Shown: piece after piece, positions 49,052 to 57,450 of the stretch
How positions within the stretch are numbered: position 1 is the first letter of the stretch
Layout of the letters: the number at the start of each line of letters is the position of its first letter
NCBI RefSeq assembly: GCF_040687965.1
Contig: NZ_CP156084.1
Coordinates: 3,286,501-3,350,500 of the forward strand
Length of the DNA: 64,000 bases
From: Methylocystis echinoides
Lineage (GTDB): Bacteria > Pseudomonadota > Alphaproteobacteria > Rhizobiales > Beijerinckiaceae
Direction of reading: 5' to 3'
Translations under genes and position numbers: made by a program
The notes under the pieces: model-generated
Seen by the model: only the letters and a program-made list of their open reading frames with translations
What the model was told of the DNA's origin: nothing
Databases searched by the model: none

Positions 49052-50947
49052 CTAAGCGTTCCCCTTCGACAGATCGGCGCGCGCGTCGAGCGCCTCGCGA
49101 ATCTTTGTCGCAATCTGCGCCAGGGTGAAGGGCTTCGTCAGCAGATTGACGTTAGGATCGAGAATGCCGTTGCGAACGATGGCGTGCTGCGAGTAGCCGG
49201 TGATGAACAGCACATGCAGCGCATGCCGACGGAACACGGCTTCTCGCGCAAGCCGCGCCCCGTCCATTCCCGGCATGATGACGTCCGTGATCATGAGCGA
49301 AATGTCGGCCCGCGTGCGGATGATTTGAATCGCCTCCTTGCCGCTTGCCGCTTCGAGCACGGTGTAGCCGAGTTCGCGCACGCCCTGGGCGGTCACGCGC
49401 CGAGCCTGCTCGTCGTCTTCGACGAGAAGCACGATTTCTTCCGGCCGGCCGCGCGGGAAATCATCCTCTTTCCGCTGAGGCGCGGCGGCCGGCGCTTCGC
49501 ACTCTTCGACGTGGCGGGGCAGATACAGCTTGACGCAGGTGCCGTGGCCGATCTCCGAATAGATTTTGATGTGCCCGCCGGATTGACGGACGAATCCATG
49601 CGCCTGGGAGAGCCCCAGCCCGGTGCCCTTGCCGATGGGTTTCGTCGTGAAGAAGGGATCGAAGGCTTTTGCAATGACCTCCGGGGCCATCCCTTCTCCC
49701 GTGTCGCAGACCGAGAGCAGGACATAGAGACCGGGCCGCACTTCCGGGTTCGCCTCGACGAATTCCTCGCCGAGTTCGACATTGGCGGTCTCGATCGTGA
49801 GCGTGCCGCCGTCCGGCATCGCGTCGCGGGCGTTGACCGCGAGATTCACAATGGCGCTTTCGAGTTCGTTTGCGTCGACTTTGACCGGCCAAAGGTCTTT
49901 GCCGAGCCGGGTGTCGAGCTCCACATGCGAGCCCAGCGTGCGATGCAGGATCGCGGACATGCCGGTGACGAGCTGATTGGCGTCGAGCGGCGTCGGATTG
50001 AGCGGCTGAATCCTGGAGAATGACAAGAGCCTGCGCACCAGCGCGGCGGCGCGCTCCGCTCCGTCCATGGCTGAATTGATCAGCTGATGGATCCCATCGT
50101 CGTCACGCTTGAGCTTGCGCCTCATGATATTGAGGCTCGCCACGATGACCCCGAGCATGTTGTTGAAGTCGTGGGCGATGCCGCCTGCGAGCTGGCCGAG
50201 CGCCTCGAGTTTTTGCGACTGGCGCAGTTGCGCCTCCAGCGCGCCGCGCTTGGTCGATTCCTCGATGAGTTCGTCATAGGCGCGGCGGAGGGACTCGCCC
50301 GACTTGCGCAAGGCGCTGAGTTGCTTTTCGGCCTGAAGGACCGCGAACATGGCGACGAAGCCCAAAAGGACGATCATGACGCCAATGGCCATTTCCAGGG
50401 AATCCGTCGCCTGAGACATGCGCTCGTCGCGAATGCGGTAGAGTTCTTCCTCCTGGGCGATCATTTCTCCAATCAGCGCCTCGATCTGATCGGTGAGCGC
50501 CTTGCCGCGCCCCCCGCGCACGACCTCCACCGCCTCGTCGGAGCGGCCGTCCTTCATGAGGGCCAGCTTGCGCTGCAGGAGTTCGAGCCGTTCCTCGAGG
50601 ATTGGACGCAGCCTTTGCAGGCGAAGCAATTGCTGGGGATTGTCGGCGAGGAGCTTTTCGAGCGCCGCCATCTCGCCCTTGAGATGTTCGGCAAGGTTGA
50701 GCTCCGACCGGTAATAGCTGGGATCGCCGGTGATGATGTAACCGCGCTCGTCGCTCTCGGCGCGGCGGATTTCCCCCTCGAGATGGTGCAGGGCGCTTCC
50801 GACCTGGAGCGCGTGGCGCACCAGGGCGCCGCTTTCGCGTCGATGCTGTTCCGTACGAATGGTGGCCATGCCCGCCGATGCGAGAATGGCGAAAGCGGCA
50901 ATCAGACTGACTGTCTCGAAAGACAGAAACCGTCTCGACGCGGCCAT
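49052..50947 (-). CDS. Membrane hybrid histidine kinase with CHASE3 sensor and receiver domain
   Basis: 631 residues. N-terminal membrane helix (about 10-30), CHASE3 extracytoplasmic sensor (about 40-175, with the [19 protein letters not shown] motif), a second helix (about 183-205), coiled-coil, HisKA with His259 ([13 protein letters not shown]), a HATPase domain ([27 protein letters not shown]), and a C-terminal receiver domain with Asp555 ([12 protein letters not shown]). No cognate regulator is adjacent, so the partner is unknown. CHASE3 ligands are unknown too. Confidence 0.92.
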   Translation of the reverse strand: MAASRRFLSFETVSLIAAFAILASAGMATIRTEQHRRESGALVRHALQVGSALHHLEGEIRRAESDERGYIITGDPSYYRSELNLAEHLKGEMAALEKLLADNPQQLLRLQRLRPILEERLELLQRKLALMKDGRSDEAVEVVRGGRGKALTDQIEALIGEMIAQEEELYRIRDERMSQATDSLEMAIGVMIVLLGFVAMFAVLQAEKQLSALRKSGESLRRAYDELIEESTKRGALEAQLRQSQKLEALGQLAGGIAHDFNNMLGVIVASLNIMRRKLKRDDDGIHQLINSAMDGAERAAALVRRLLSFSRIQPLNPTPLDANQLVTGMSAILHRTLGSHVELDTRLGKDLWPVKVDANELESAIVNLAVNARDAMPDGGTLTIETANVELGEEFVEANPEVRPGLYVLLSVCDTGEGMAPEVIAKAFDPFFTTKPIGKGTGLGLSQAHGFVRQSGGHIKIYSEIGHGTCVKLYLPRHVEECEAPAAAPQRKEDDFPRGRPEEIVLLVEDDEQARRVTAQGVRELGYTVLEAASGKEAIQIIRTRADISLMITDVIMPGMDGARLAREAVFRRHALHVLFITGYSQHAIVRNGILDPNVNLLTKPFTLAQIATKIREALDARADLSKGNA

Positions 50948-51021
50948 GCGCGACCCTAGGAACCTTATGCGGCGATCTTATGCGCTTGCAAAGTCAAAAA
51001 AGCTAGCCTCGCGACGCCCAA

Positions 51022-51049
51022 AGCGGGCGCGCCCAAGCGGGCGCCCGCT
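51022..51049 (-). terminator. GC-rich hairpin after ilvD
   Basis: A 9-bp stem (51022-51030 with 51041-51049, AGCGGGCGC/GCGCCCGCT) just beyond the ilvD stop on the minus strand. A TTTTTT follows 21 bases later (51001-50996), separated by a second short GC stem, so this is a possible terminator of unusual shape. Confidence 0.4.
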
Positions 51050-51060
51050 GGAGCCGCCCC

Positions 51061-52899
51061 TTACGCTTCTGGGACCTCGCGCACCGCGCCGCGCGCCGCG
51101 CTGGTCGTCATCGCCGCATAGGCGCGAAGCGCCGCGGAGACCTTGCGGGAGCGCGGGCTTGCCGGGGCAAAGCCCTTCGCGGCCTGAACCGTGCGGCGGG
51201 CGGCGAGTTCCGTCTCGCCTACGGCCAGCGTAATCCTGCGGTTCGGGATGTCGATCTCGATGCGGTCGCCGTCCTGCGCCAGCGCAATGGTCCCACCCTC
51301 GGCGGCTTCGGGGGAGACGTGGCCGATCGAGAGGCCAGAGGTGCCGCCCGAGAAGCGCCCGTCGGTGATGAGCGCGCAGGCTTTGCCGAGACCCTTCGAT
51401 TTCAGATAGCTCGTCGGATAGAGCATTTCCTGCATGCCCGGGCCGCCGCGCGGTCCTTCGTAGCGGATCACCACCACGTCGCCTTCCTTCACCGCGCCAG
51501 TTAAAATGCCGGAGACGGCCGCGTCCTGACTTTCGAACACGCGGGCGGGGCCTGAGAACTTCAGGATCGATTCATCGACGCCGGCTGTTTTCACGATGCA
51601 GCCGTCCTCCGCGAGATTGCCGAACAGCACGGCGAGGCCGCCGTCTTTCGAGAAGGCGTGCGCTGCGTCTCGAATGGCGCCCTTGGCGCGGTCCGCGTCG
51701 AGGTCGTCGAAGCGCCGCTCCTGGCTGAAGGCCACCTGCGTCGGCACGCCGCCGGGCGCGGCGCGGAAGAAGGTCTTGGCCGTCTCGCTCGTCGTTACGC
51801 CAATGTCCCAGCGCGCGATGGCGTTGGCCATGGTGGCGCTGTGCACGGTTGGCGACTCGCCATGCAGCAGGCCGGCGCGATGCAACTCGCCGAGGATGGC
51901 GATGACGCCGCCGGCGCGATGCACGTCCTCCATATGCACGTCCGGGACGGAGGGCGCGACCTTGCAGAGCACCGGCACGCGGCGCGACATGCGGTCGATG
52001 TCCGCCATGGTGAAGGGCACCTCGGCCTCATGGGCCGCCGCAAGCAGATGCAGCACCGTATTGGTCGATCCGCCCATGGCGATGTCGAGGGCGATAGCGT
52101 TCTCGAAGGCTTCAAAATTGGCGATCGAGCGGGGCAGCACGCTTGCGTCGTCCTGCTCGTAATAGCGGCGGGCGAGATCGACGATGAGATGGCCGGCCTC
52201 GATGAAGAGCCGCTTGCGGTCGGCGTGGGTGGCGAGCGTCGTGCCATTGCCGGGCAGCGACAGGCCGAGCGCCTCTGTGAGGCAGTTCATGCTGTTGGCC
52301 GTGAACATGCCGGAGCAGGAGCCGCAGGTGGGGCAGGCGGAGCGCTCGATCGCCATGACGTCGCTCTCGGCCACCTTGTCATCGGCGCCGGCGATGATCG
52401 CGTCGACGAGGTCCAGCGAATGTTCCTTGCCCGCGAGCACCACCTTGCCGGCCTCCATCGGCCCGCCCGAGACGAAGACCGCCGGAATGTTGAGCCGCAG
52501 CGCGGCCATCAGCATGCCGGGCGTGATCTTGTCGCAGTTCGAGATGCAGACGATGGCGTCCGCGCAATGGGCGTTGACCATATACTCGACGCTGTCGGCG
52601 ATGATCTCCCGCGAGGGCAGGGAGTAGAGCATCCCGTCATGGCCCATGGCGATGCCGTCGTCGACGGCGATGGTGTTGAATTCCTTGGCCACGCCGCCCG
52701 CCTTCTCAACCTCGCGGGCGACGAGCTGGCCGAGGTCCTTCAGATGCACATGGCCGGGCACGAACTGGGTGAAGCTGTTGGCGATGGCGATGATCGGCTT
52801 GCCGAAGTCCTCGTCCTTCATGCCCGTCGCGCGCCAGAGGCCGCGCGCGCCCGCCATGTTGCGGCCATGGGTGGTGGTGCGTGAGCGATAGGGAGGCAT
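51061..52899 (-). CDS. ilvD: Dihydroxy-acid dehydratase
   Basis: 612 residues; third step of valine, isoleucine and leucine synthesis, dehydrating dihydroxy acids to oxo acids with an iron-sulfur cluster. Cluster cysteines are visible in [12 protein letters not shown] and [16 protein letters not shown]. The Mg site [10 protein letters not shown] and the C-terminal [21 protein letters not shown] are intact. The ATG at 52899 follows AGGAAAG; the TTG two codons before is ignored. Monocistronic by appearance. Confidence 0.96.
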   Translation of the reverse strand: MPPYRSRTTTHGRNMAGARGLWRATGMKDEDFGKPIIAIANSFTQFVPGHVHLKDLGQLVAREVEKAGGVAKEFNTIAVDDGIAMGHDGMLYSLPSREIIADSVEYMVNAHCADAIVCISNCDKITPGMLMAALRLNIPAVFVSGGPMEAGKVVLAGKEHSLDLVDAIIAGADDKVAESDVMAIERSACPTCGSCSGMFTANSMNCLTEALGLSLPGNGTTLATHADRKRLFIEAGHLIVDLARRYYEQDDASVLPRSIANFEAFENAIALDIAMGGSTNTVLHLLAAAHEAEVPFTMADIDRMSRRVPVLCKVAPSVPDVHMEDVHRAGGVIAILGELHRAGLLHGESPTVHSATMANAIARWDIGVTTSETAKTFFRAAPGGVPTQVAFSQERRFDDLDADRAKGAIRDAAHAFSKDGGLAVLFGNLAEDGCIVKTAGVDESILKFSGPARVFESQDAAVSGILTGAVKEGDVVVIRYEGPRGGPGMQEMLYPTSYLKSKGLGKACALITDGRFSGGTSGLSIGHVSPEAAEGGTIALAQDGDRIEIDIPNRRITLAVGETELAARRTVQAAKGFAPASPRSRKVSAALRAYAAMTTSAARGAVREVPEA

Positions 52900-53024
52900 G
52901 AGCAATCTTTCCTGCTGAGCGGAATTTTAAGACAAGGCGATAGCCCAGCCCGCGCGCCCCCGCAACCTCCGCGGCCCGGAACGCGCCTATGGCCCGGGGG
53001 CGAAAACGCGTTATGCTTGCCGAC

Positions 53025-53576
53025 ATGTCCGCGCGACCCAAAGACCGCATGACCGTCGAGGAATTTCTCGCCTGGAGCGAAGCTCAGGAGGGGCGCTTCG
53101 AACTGGTCGACGGCGTCGTCTACGCCCAGGCCGCCGAGCGGGCCGCGCATGCGGAGATGAAGCTGAACGTCGCGGTCGCCCTGATGACCGCATTGCGCGC
53201 CAAAGGGCTGGAACGCCGTGCGATGGTCGACGGCATGGGCGTTCGCGTCGGCGCCACGACGGTCTATGAGCCGGATGCGCTGGTCTATTGCGGCCCCAAG
53301 CTCCGGGGGGACGCTCTTCTCGTCGAGAACCCCGTGGCGGTCGTCGAAGTGATCTCGCCGACGACGGGCCGCAACGACCACACGCGCAAGCTTGCCGGCT
53401 ATTTCGCCGTGCCGAGCATCCGCCATTATCTGATCGTCGACCCGGACGAGCGGCTCGTCGTCCATCACGAGCGCCGCGCTGACGGCGTAGTGGTGAGCCA
53501 CATTCTCACCGAGGGCGCCGCGAAGCTCGATCCGCCGGGGGTCGAACTTGCGCTCTCCGAACTCTACGGGTCGTAA
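53025..53576 (+). CDS. Uma2 family (DUF820) putative endonuclease
   Basis: About 183 residues of the Uma2/DUF820 family, which has a PD-(D/E)XK-like fold: MTVEEFLAWSEAQEGRFELVDGVVY, VYEPDALVYCG, and VVEVISPTTGRNDHTRKLAGYFAV. The Asp-, Glu- and Lys-type residues (EPDA...EVISP...RKLAGY) are in place. The family is abundant in cyanobacteria and scattered in alphaproteobacteria, with no settled function. It is solitary here. Start is uncertain (52989, 53013 or 53025); 53025 gives the usual family N-terminus. Confidence 0.82.
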   Translation: MSARPKDRMTVEEFLAWSEAQEGRFELVDGVVYAQAAERAAHAEMKLNVAVALMTALRAKGLERRAMVDGMGVRVGATTVYEPDALVYCGPKLRGDALLVENPVAVVEVISPTTGRNDHTRKLAGYFAVPSIRHYLIVDPDERLVVHHERRADGVVVSHILTEGAAKLDPPGVELALSELYGS

Positions 53577-53646
53577 AAACACAGGCCCGAAAGCGCGCCA
53601 GACGTGGCGCCCGCCTTCGGGCCTTGTGAGCGCGAGCGTCCTGAAG

Positions 53647-53904
53647 TTAAGCGGCCTTTCGGTCGGCGTGGGGGGCCAGCTCGTTGAGGCAGGAGACGAT
53701 GGCGTTGACGGAAACGAAGCTCTGACGGCGGAGCATGGCGACCGGAAACTCGACGTCGAAAGCCTCCTCGATCGCAAGCATGGTCCGGATGGCGGCGAAT
53801 GGCGTCAGCCCCGCCTCGTAGAGATCGGCGCTGTCGGACAGCGTCTCAATCGGGGTATGCAGGCGGCCGTTCTCTTGCAAAAGACGCCGGATGGTCTCGA
53901 TCAT
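53647..53904 (-). CDS. Acyl-carrier-protein-like protein lacking the attachment serine
   Basis: 85 residues, a four-helix ACP-like fold: ETIRRLLQENGRL, then DSADLYEAG, a helix AAIRTMLAIEEAFDVEFP and a last helix IVSCLNELA. Where ordinary ACPs read D-S-L with the phosphopantetheine serine, this reads L33-T34-P35-F36, so the serine is replaced by proline. Close rhizobial relatives I recall keep a serine there (T-S-H). It may therefore be a non-acylated structural paralogue, or the attachment may use another residue. Start 53904 is set by the family N-terminus; the frame extends to 53988 in a probably non-native tail. Confidence 0.65.
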   Translation of the reverse strand: MIETIRRLLQENGRLHTPIETLSDSADLYEAGLTPFAAIRTMLAIEEAFDVEFPVAMLRRQSFVSVNAIVSCLNELAPHADRKAA

Positions 53905-54135
53905 CGGTCCAACTCCAGGGGCGCGCGCCAGTATTCTTGCGCGGGCCGAGGCTTGTGCTCGAAGTGACGTCGCGACTGTCGGGGACAATCGTGAATATCA
54001 AGGAAAGAAATGGGGCGCCGCTGCTGAACCGAAAATGAATTGCCCGGCATTTTCATAAAATTTGATGTATCGTAGCCTTAATCAAACGTTGACGGCGCGG
54101 GCGATTTCCGCGGCGTTGCTCAAAAAGACAGGCCC

Positions 54136-54894
54136 ATGAAAAAGTTCCGCGCGCTTGCGCTTCTGGCCTTCGCTGGAGCCCTGACGATCGCCGCCTTCGC
54201 CCAGGAGAGCGCGCCCCCGACGATCACGGAAGATCCTGACGGACAACGTTTTCTCTTTATCCCCGGCATCGGCCGCATCCCGTTGCCGCCGGGTTCGCGC
54301 AGCTTCTCGCCGTCGCTTCCCGCCGAGCCGGAGGAGGGGGTCGCGCCGAGGGCGCTTGGTCCGCGGGCGCGGCCGCCGGCCCCCGAGCCGCCGCTTTCCC
54401 CCGAGGCGCAGCAGGCGCGGGACCTGAACCGTCTTTTTGCCCGCCTCGCCAACGCCGAGGACGAACGCGAGGCGCAGGGCGCGGCCGCGGCCATCCTGCG
54501 CCGCTGGGCGCAGTCGGGTTCCGACACGATCGACCTGCTGACCGCCCGCGCGCTCGTCGCCGAGACGGCGGGCGCGCCCGCCCTCGCCAAGGCTTTGCTC
54601 GATTATGTCGTGGCCCTGTCGCCCCGCTGGCCCGAGGCCTTCGTGCGCCGCGCGCGCGTGGCGGCGAGCGAAGGCGACTACGCAGGGGCCCTCGCGGATC
54701 TGGAGACGGCCGCGCGGCTGGAGCCCAGGCGGTTCGACGCGCTCGCCGCGCTGGGGGCCCTAGCGGAAAAAACCGGCAACAAGAAACGCGCCCTCGACGC
54801 CTATCGCAAGGCGCTCGATATTTCTCCCAAGGACGCGGCGCTTCAGCGCGACGAGGAGCGCCTGCGCCTCGACGTGGAGGGGCGCGGAATCTGA
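54136..54894 (+). CDS. Exported TPR-repeat protein
   Basis: 252 residues: a signal peptide (about 1-22), a proline-rich linker (about 40-95), and a helical part with at least two or three tetratricopeptide repeats (about 130-245: [65 protein letters not shown]). TPRs serve protein-protein contact, here in the periplasm; partner unknown. It is 30 bases ahead of the reductase gene on the same strand, so they may be co-transcribed. Confidence 0.8.
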   Translation: MKKFRALALLAFAGALTIAAFAQESAPPTITEDPDGQRFLFIPGIGRIPLPPGSRSFSPSLPAEPEEGVAPRALGPRARPPAPEPPLSPEAQQARDLNRLFARLANAEDEREAQGAAAAILRRWAQSGSDTIDLLTARALVAETAGAPALAKALLDYVVALSPRWPEAFVRRARVAASEGDYAGALADLETAARLEPRRFDALAALGALAEKTGNKKRALDAYRKALDISPKDAALQRDEERLRLDVEGRGI

Positions 54895-54924
54895 AAGACG
54901 GCGCGCGAGCCGAAGGAGAGCCAG

Positions 54925-55521
54925 GTGACTGACGGAAAACATCTCCCGCCGGAGGCGATGGAACAGCTTTTCACCGCCGCGCGCACGCACAACGGCTGGA
55001 TCGACAAGGAGGTCCCCGACGATCTTCTCGAGTTGGCGGTGGACTACGCCAAATGGGGGCCGACCAGCGCCAATTGTTCGCCCCTGCGCATCGTGTTCGT
55101 GCGCACGCCTGAGGCCAAGCAGCGCCTCGCGCCGGCCATGTCACAAGGCAACCTCGAAAAGACGATGGCGGCGCCAGCGACGGCCATCGTCGCCTACGAC
55201 CTCGATTTTCACGAGCATCTGCCCTTTCTCTATCCCGCGACGGACGCGCGCTCCTGGTTCGCCGGCAATGAGACGCTGATCGAGGAGACGGCGGTCCGCA
55301 ACGGCACGCTGCAGGGCGGCTATTTCATTCTCGCCTTGCGCGCCGTGGGGCTCGACGCCGGCCCCATGAGCGGCTTCGACAGAGCCAAGGTGGACGCCGA
55401 GTTTTTCGCCGGCACGCGCGTGAAGAGCAATTTCCTGATCAATATCGGCTATGGGGACAGCGCCAAGCTCTATCCCCGCGGCCCGCGCTTCGCTTTCGAG
55501 GACATCGCCAAAATTATTTGA
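54925..55521 (+). CDS. Nitroreductase family protein, RutE/HadB-like
   Basis: 198 residues with GTG start after AAGGAGAG. It matches the RutE/HadB malonic semialdehyde reductase subgroup of the nitroreductase fold: [31 protein letters not shown] (FMN site), and [18 protein letters not shown]. The rut operon of uracil breakdown is not present, so a general malonic semialdehyde or quinone/enal-reducing role is possible. Eight bases separate it from the DoxX gene. Confidence 0.85.
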   Translation: MTDGKHLPPEAMEQLFTAARTHNGWIDKEVPDDLLELAVDYAKWGPTSANCSPLRIVFVRTPEAKQRLAPAMSQGNLEKTMAAPATAIVAYDLDFHEHLPFLYPATDARSWFAGNETLIEETAVRNGTLQGGYFILALRAVGLDAGPMSGFDRAKVDAEFFAGTRVKSNFLINIGYGDSAKLYPRGPRFAFEDIAKII

Positions 55522-55529
55522 GGCTCGCC

Positions 55530-55919
55530 ATGACGCGTCGAATCATACCGGAGCGCTACCTGCCGCACGTGCAGGGGGTGTTGAGAATTGCGACGGCCTT
55601 GCTGTTTTTGCAGCACGGCGCGGCGAAGCTCTTCGGCTATCCGCATGTCGACATGTTCAATGACCTGAAGCTCTTCTCTTTCCTCGGCGCCGCTGGCGTC
55701 ATCGAGGTCGTGGGCGGGATTTTGCTGCTTCTCGGCCTGTTCACGCGGCCGGCCGCCTTCGTGCTGTCGGGCGAGATGGCGGTCGCCTATTTCGGATTCC
55801 ACGCCTTTCAGGCGTTTTGGCCGATCCAGAACAAGGGCGAACTCGCGGCGCTTTATTGTTTCGTGTTTCTATTCTTCGCGGTCGCGGGACCGGGGAAATT
55901 CGCGCTCGACAGGGAGTGA
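55530..55919 (+). CDS. DoxX family membrane protein
   Basis: 129 residues with four membrane helices: LRIATALLFLQHGAAKLFGYP (DoxX opening), FLGAAGVIEVVGGILLLLGLFTRPAA, SGEMAVAYFGFH and ELAALYCFVFLFFAV. DoxX-type proteins are linked with redox stress and quinone or thiosulfate metabolism in other bacteria. Here it probably shares a transcript with the preceding reductase; no redox function is proven. Confidence 0.85.
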   Translation: MTRRIIPERYLPHVQGVLRIATALLFLQHGAAKLFGYPHVDMFNDLKLFSFLGAAGVIEVVGGILLLLGLFTRPAAFVLSGEMAVAYFGFHAFQAFWPIQNKGELAALYCFVFLFFAVAGPGKFALDRE

Positions 55920-56014
55920 GGTTCATATTGCGGCGCACGCGAGCGACGTGTCGCAAGCAAGGCCGCCGCCGTGTCTATTGACAAGAGAGACGCCTGACCT
56001 ATTCCCTTGCGGAC

Positions 56015-56623
56015 ATGACCGAGACCGCCGTCACGACCAAGCGCCGTTCTCACGCCCTGGCGCTGCCCAATTTGCTCACTTACGGGAGGTGTCTCGCCGT
56101 GCCCGTGGTGGCGGGCTTTCTCCTCGCGTCCAGCGAAGACTGGACGCGCTGGGCGGCGCTGAGCGTCTATACGGCTGCGGCCGTGACGGATTTCTTCGAC
56201 GGCTATCTGGCGCGGGCGTGGCAACAGCAGTCCCCCATCGGCCGCATGCTCGACCCCATCGCCGACAAGCTGCTCGTCGCGGCGACGATCCTCGCCGTCG
56301 TGGCCAACCAGACCCTTGTCGGCTGGACGATCTGGGCCGCCATCATCATCCTGTGTCGCGAGATTCTCGTCTCCGGGCTGCGGGAGTATCTGGCGGAGCT
56401 CAAGGTTCGGCTGCCGGTTTCGGCCATCGCCAAATGGAAGACGGCGTTTCAGCTTGTGGCGCTCGGCTTCTTCATCGCCGGTCCGGCCGGCGAGACAGTG
56501 ATGCCCGGAGCGGTGAAGATCGGTTCGGCCATGCTCTGGGTCGCGGCCGTGCTGACGCTCTATACGGGCGCAGACTATCTGCAGGCGGCCTTCTCTCACT
56601 TCGGGGACGAAAACGGATCATGA
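56015..56623 (+). CDS. pgsA: CDP-diacylglycerol-glycerol-3-phosphate 3-phosphatidyltransferase
   Basis: 202 residues with about five helices. It makes phosphatidylglycerophosphate for phosphatidylglycerol and cardiolipin. The CDP-alcohol phosphotransferase motif is visible in VTDFFDGYLARAWQQQSPIGRMLDPIADK (D-x2-D-G-x2-A-R...G-x3-D-x3-D). The stop overlaps the moaD start (ATGA), so the genes are translationally coupled. Confidence 0.94.
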   Translation: MTETAVTTKRRSHALALPNLLTYGRCLAVPVVAGFLLASSEDWTRWAALSVYTAAAVTDFFDGYLARAWQQQSPIGRMLDPIADKLLVAATILAVVANQTLVGWTIWAAIIILCREILVSGLREYLAELKVRLPVSAIAKWKTAFQLVALGFFIAGPAGETVMPGAVKIGSAMLWVAAVLTLYTGADYLQAAFSHFGDENGS

Positions 56624-56871
56624 AGGCGGTTTACTTCGCCTGGGTGCGGGAGCGGATCGGGCGCGCCGAAGAGGAAATCTCTCCGCCGCGCGAGGTCGAA
56701 ACGGTTCGTCAGCTCGTCGACTGGCTGGCGGCGCGGGGCGAGGGCTACGCCGCCGCCTTCGCCAATCCCAAGACGATCCGCGCGGCGATCGACAAGACGC
56801 ACGCGGGCCCCGACGCGCCCATCGCCAGCGCTCGCGAGGTCGCCTTTTTCCCGCCAATGACGGGCGGTTGA
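56620..56871 (+). CDS. moaD: Molybdopterin synthase small subunit MoaD
   Basis: 83 residues with the ubiquitin-like fold and the C-terminal double glycine (PPMTGG) whose thiocarboxylate delivers sulfur to precursor Z in molybdopterin synthesis. The ATG overlaps the pgsA stop and its stop overlaps the moaE ATG by one base, so pgsA-moaD-moaE form a tight operon, an arrangement frequent in alphaproteobacteria. Confidence 0.94.
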   Translation: MKAVYFAWVRERIGRAEEEISPPREVETVRQLVDWLAARGEGYAAAFANPKTIRAAIDKTHAGPDAPIASAREVAFFPPMTGG

Positions 56872-57341
56872 TGACGTCTCCCACCGTTCGGGTTCAGGCC
56901 GAGGGGTTCGACCCCGCCAAAGAGGAAGCCCTGCTCACGCAGGGACGCCGCGACGTCGGCGCCGTCGTGGCCTTCACGGGTCTCTGCCGCGACGAGGACG
57001 GTTCGCTCGTCGCGCTCGAGCTCGAACATTACCCCGGCATGGCCGAGGACGAGATCTCGCGCGTCGCGCAAGAGGCGCTGTCGCGGTGGCCGCTCATTGG
57101 CCTCACCGTCATCCATCGTCACGGCCTCATTCGGCCCGGCGAACCTATCGTGCTCGTCGTCACGGCGGCGCGCCACCGCGGCGAAGCCTTCGCCGCCGCC
57201 GAATTCATGATGGACTATCTCAAGACCCGCGCGCCCTTCTGGAAAAAGGAGCGACGCATCGACGGCTCCGACGGCGGTTGGGTGGCGGCGAAAAAAGAAG
57301 ATGACGCTGCGGCGGCGCGCTGGTCGTCGGATCCCGAGTGA
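56871..57341 (+). CDS. moaE: Molybdopterin synthase large subunit MoaE
   Basis: 156 residues; binds MoaD and inserts two sulfurs into cyclic pyranopterin to form molybdopterin. Family motifs: GAVVAFTGLCRDEDG, LELEHYPGMAE, RHGLI.PGE.IVLV, and the active-site region MDYLKTRAPFWKKE with the conserved lysines. The ATG at 56871 shares its A with the moaD TGA; the TTG one codon earlier is ignored. No other moa or moe genes are in the window. Confidence 0.94.
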   Translation: MTSPTVRVQAEGFDPAKEEALLTQGRRDVGAVVAFTGLCRDEDGSLVALELEHYPGMAEDEISRVAQEALSRWPLIGLTVIHRHGLIRPGEPIVLVVTAARHRGEAFAAAEFMMDYLKTRAPFWKKERRIDGSDGGWVAAKKEDDAAAARWSSDPE

Positions 57342-57450
57342 TTTTCCATTAATCCCGCGTAATTTTTGCGTTGCGGAGCAGCGCCAAGCTTGCTTGCGCC
57401 GTCAAGTCGTATGAAAAATCGACGCTTGAGGCGTCTGTACAGGTCTGGTC

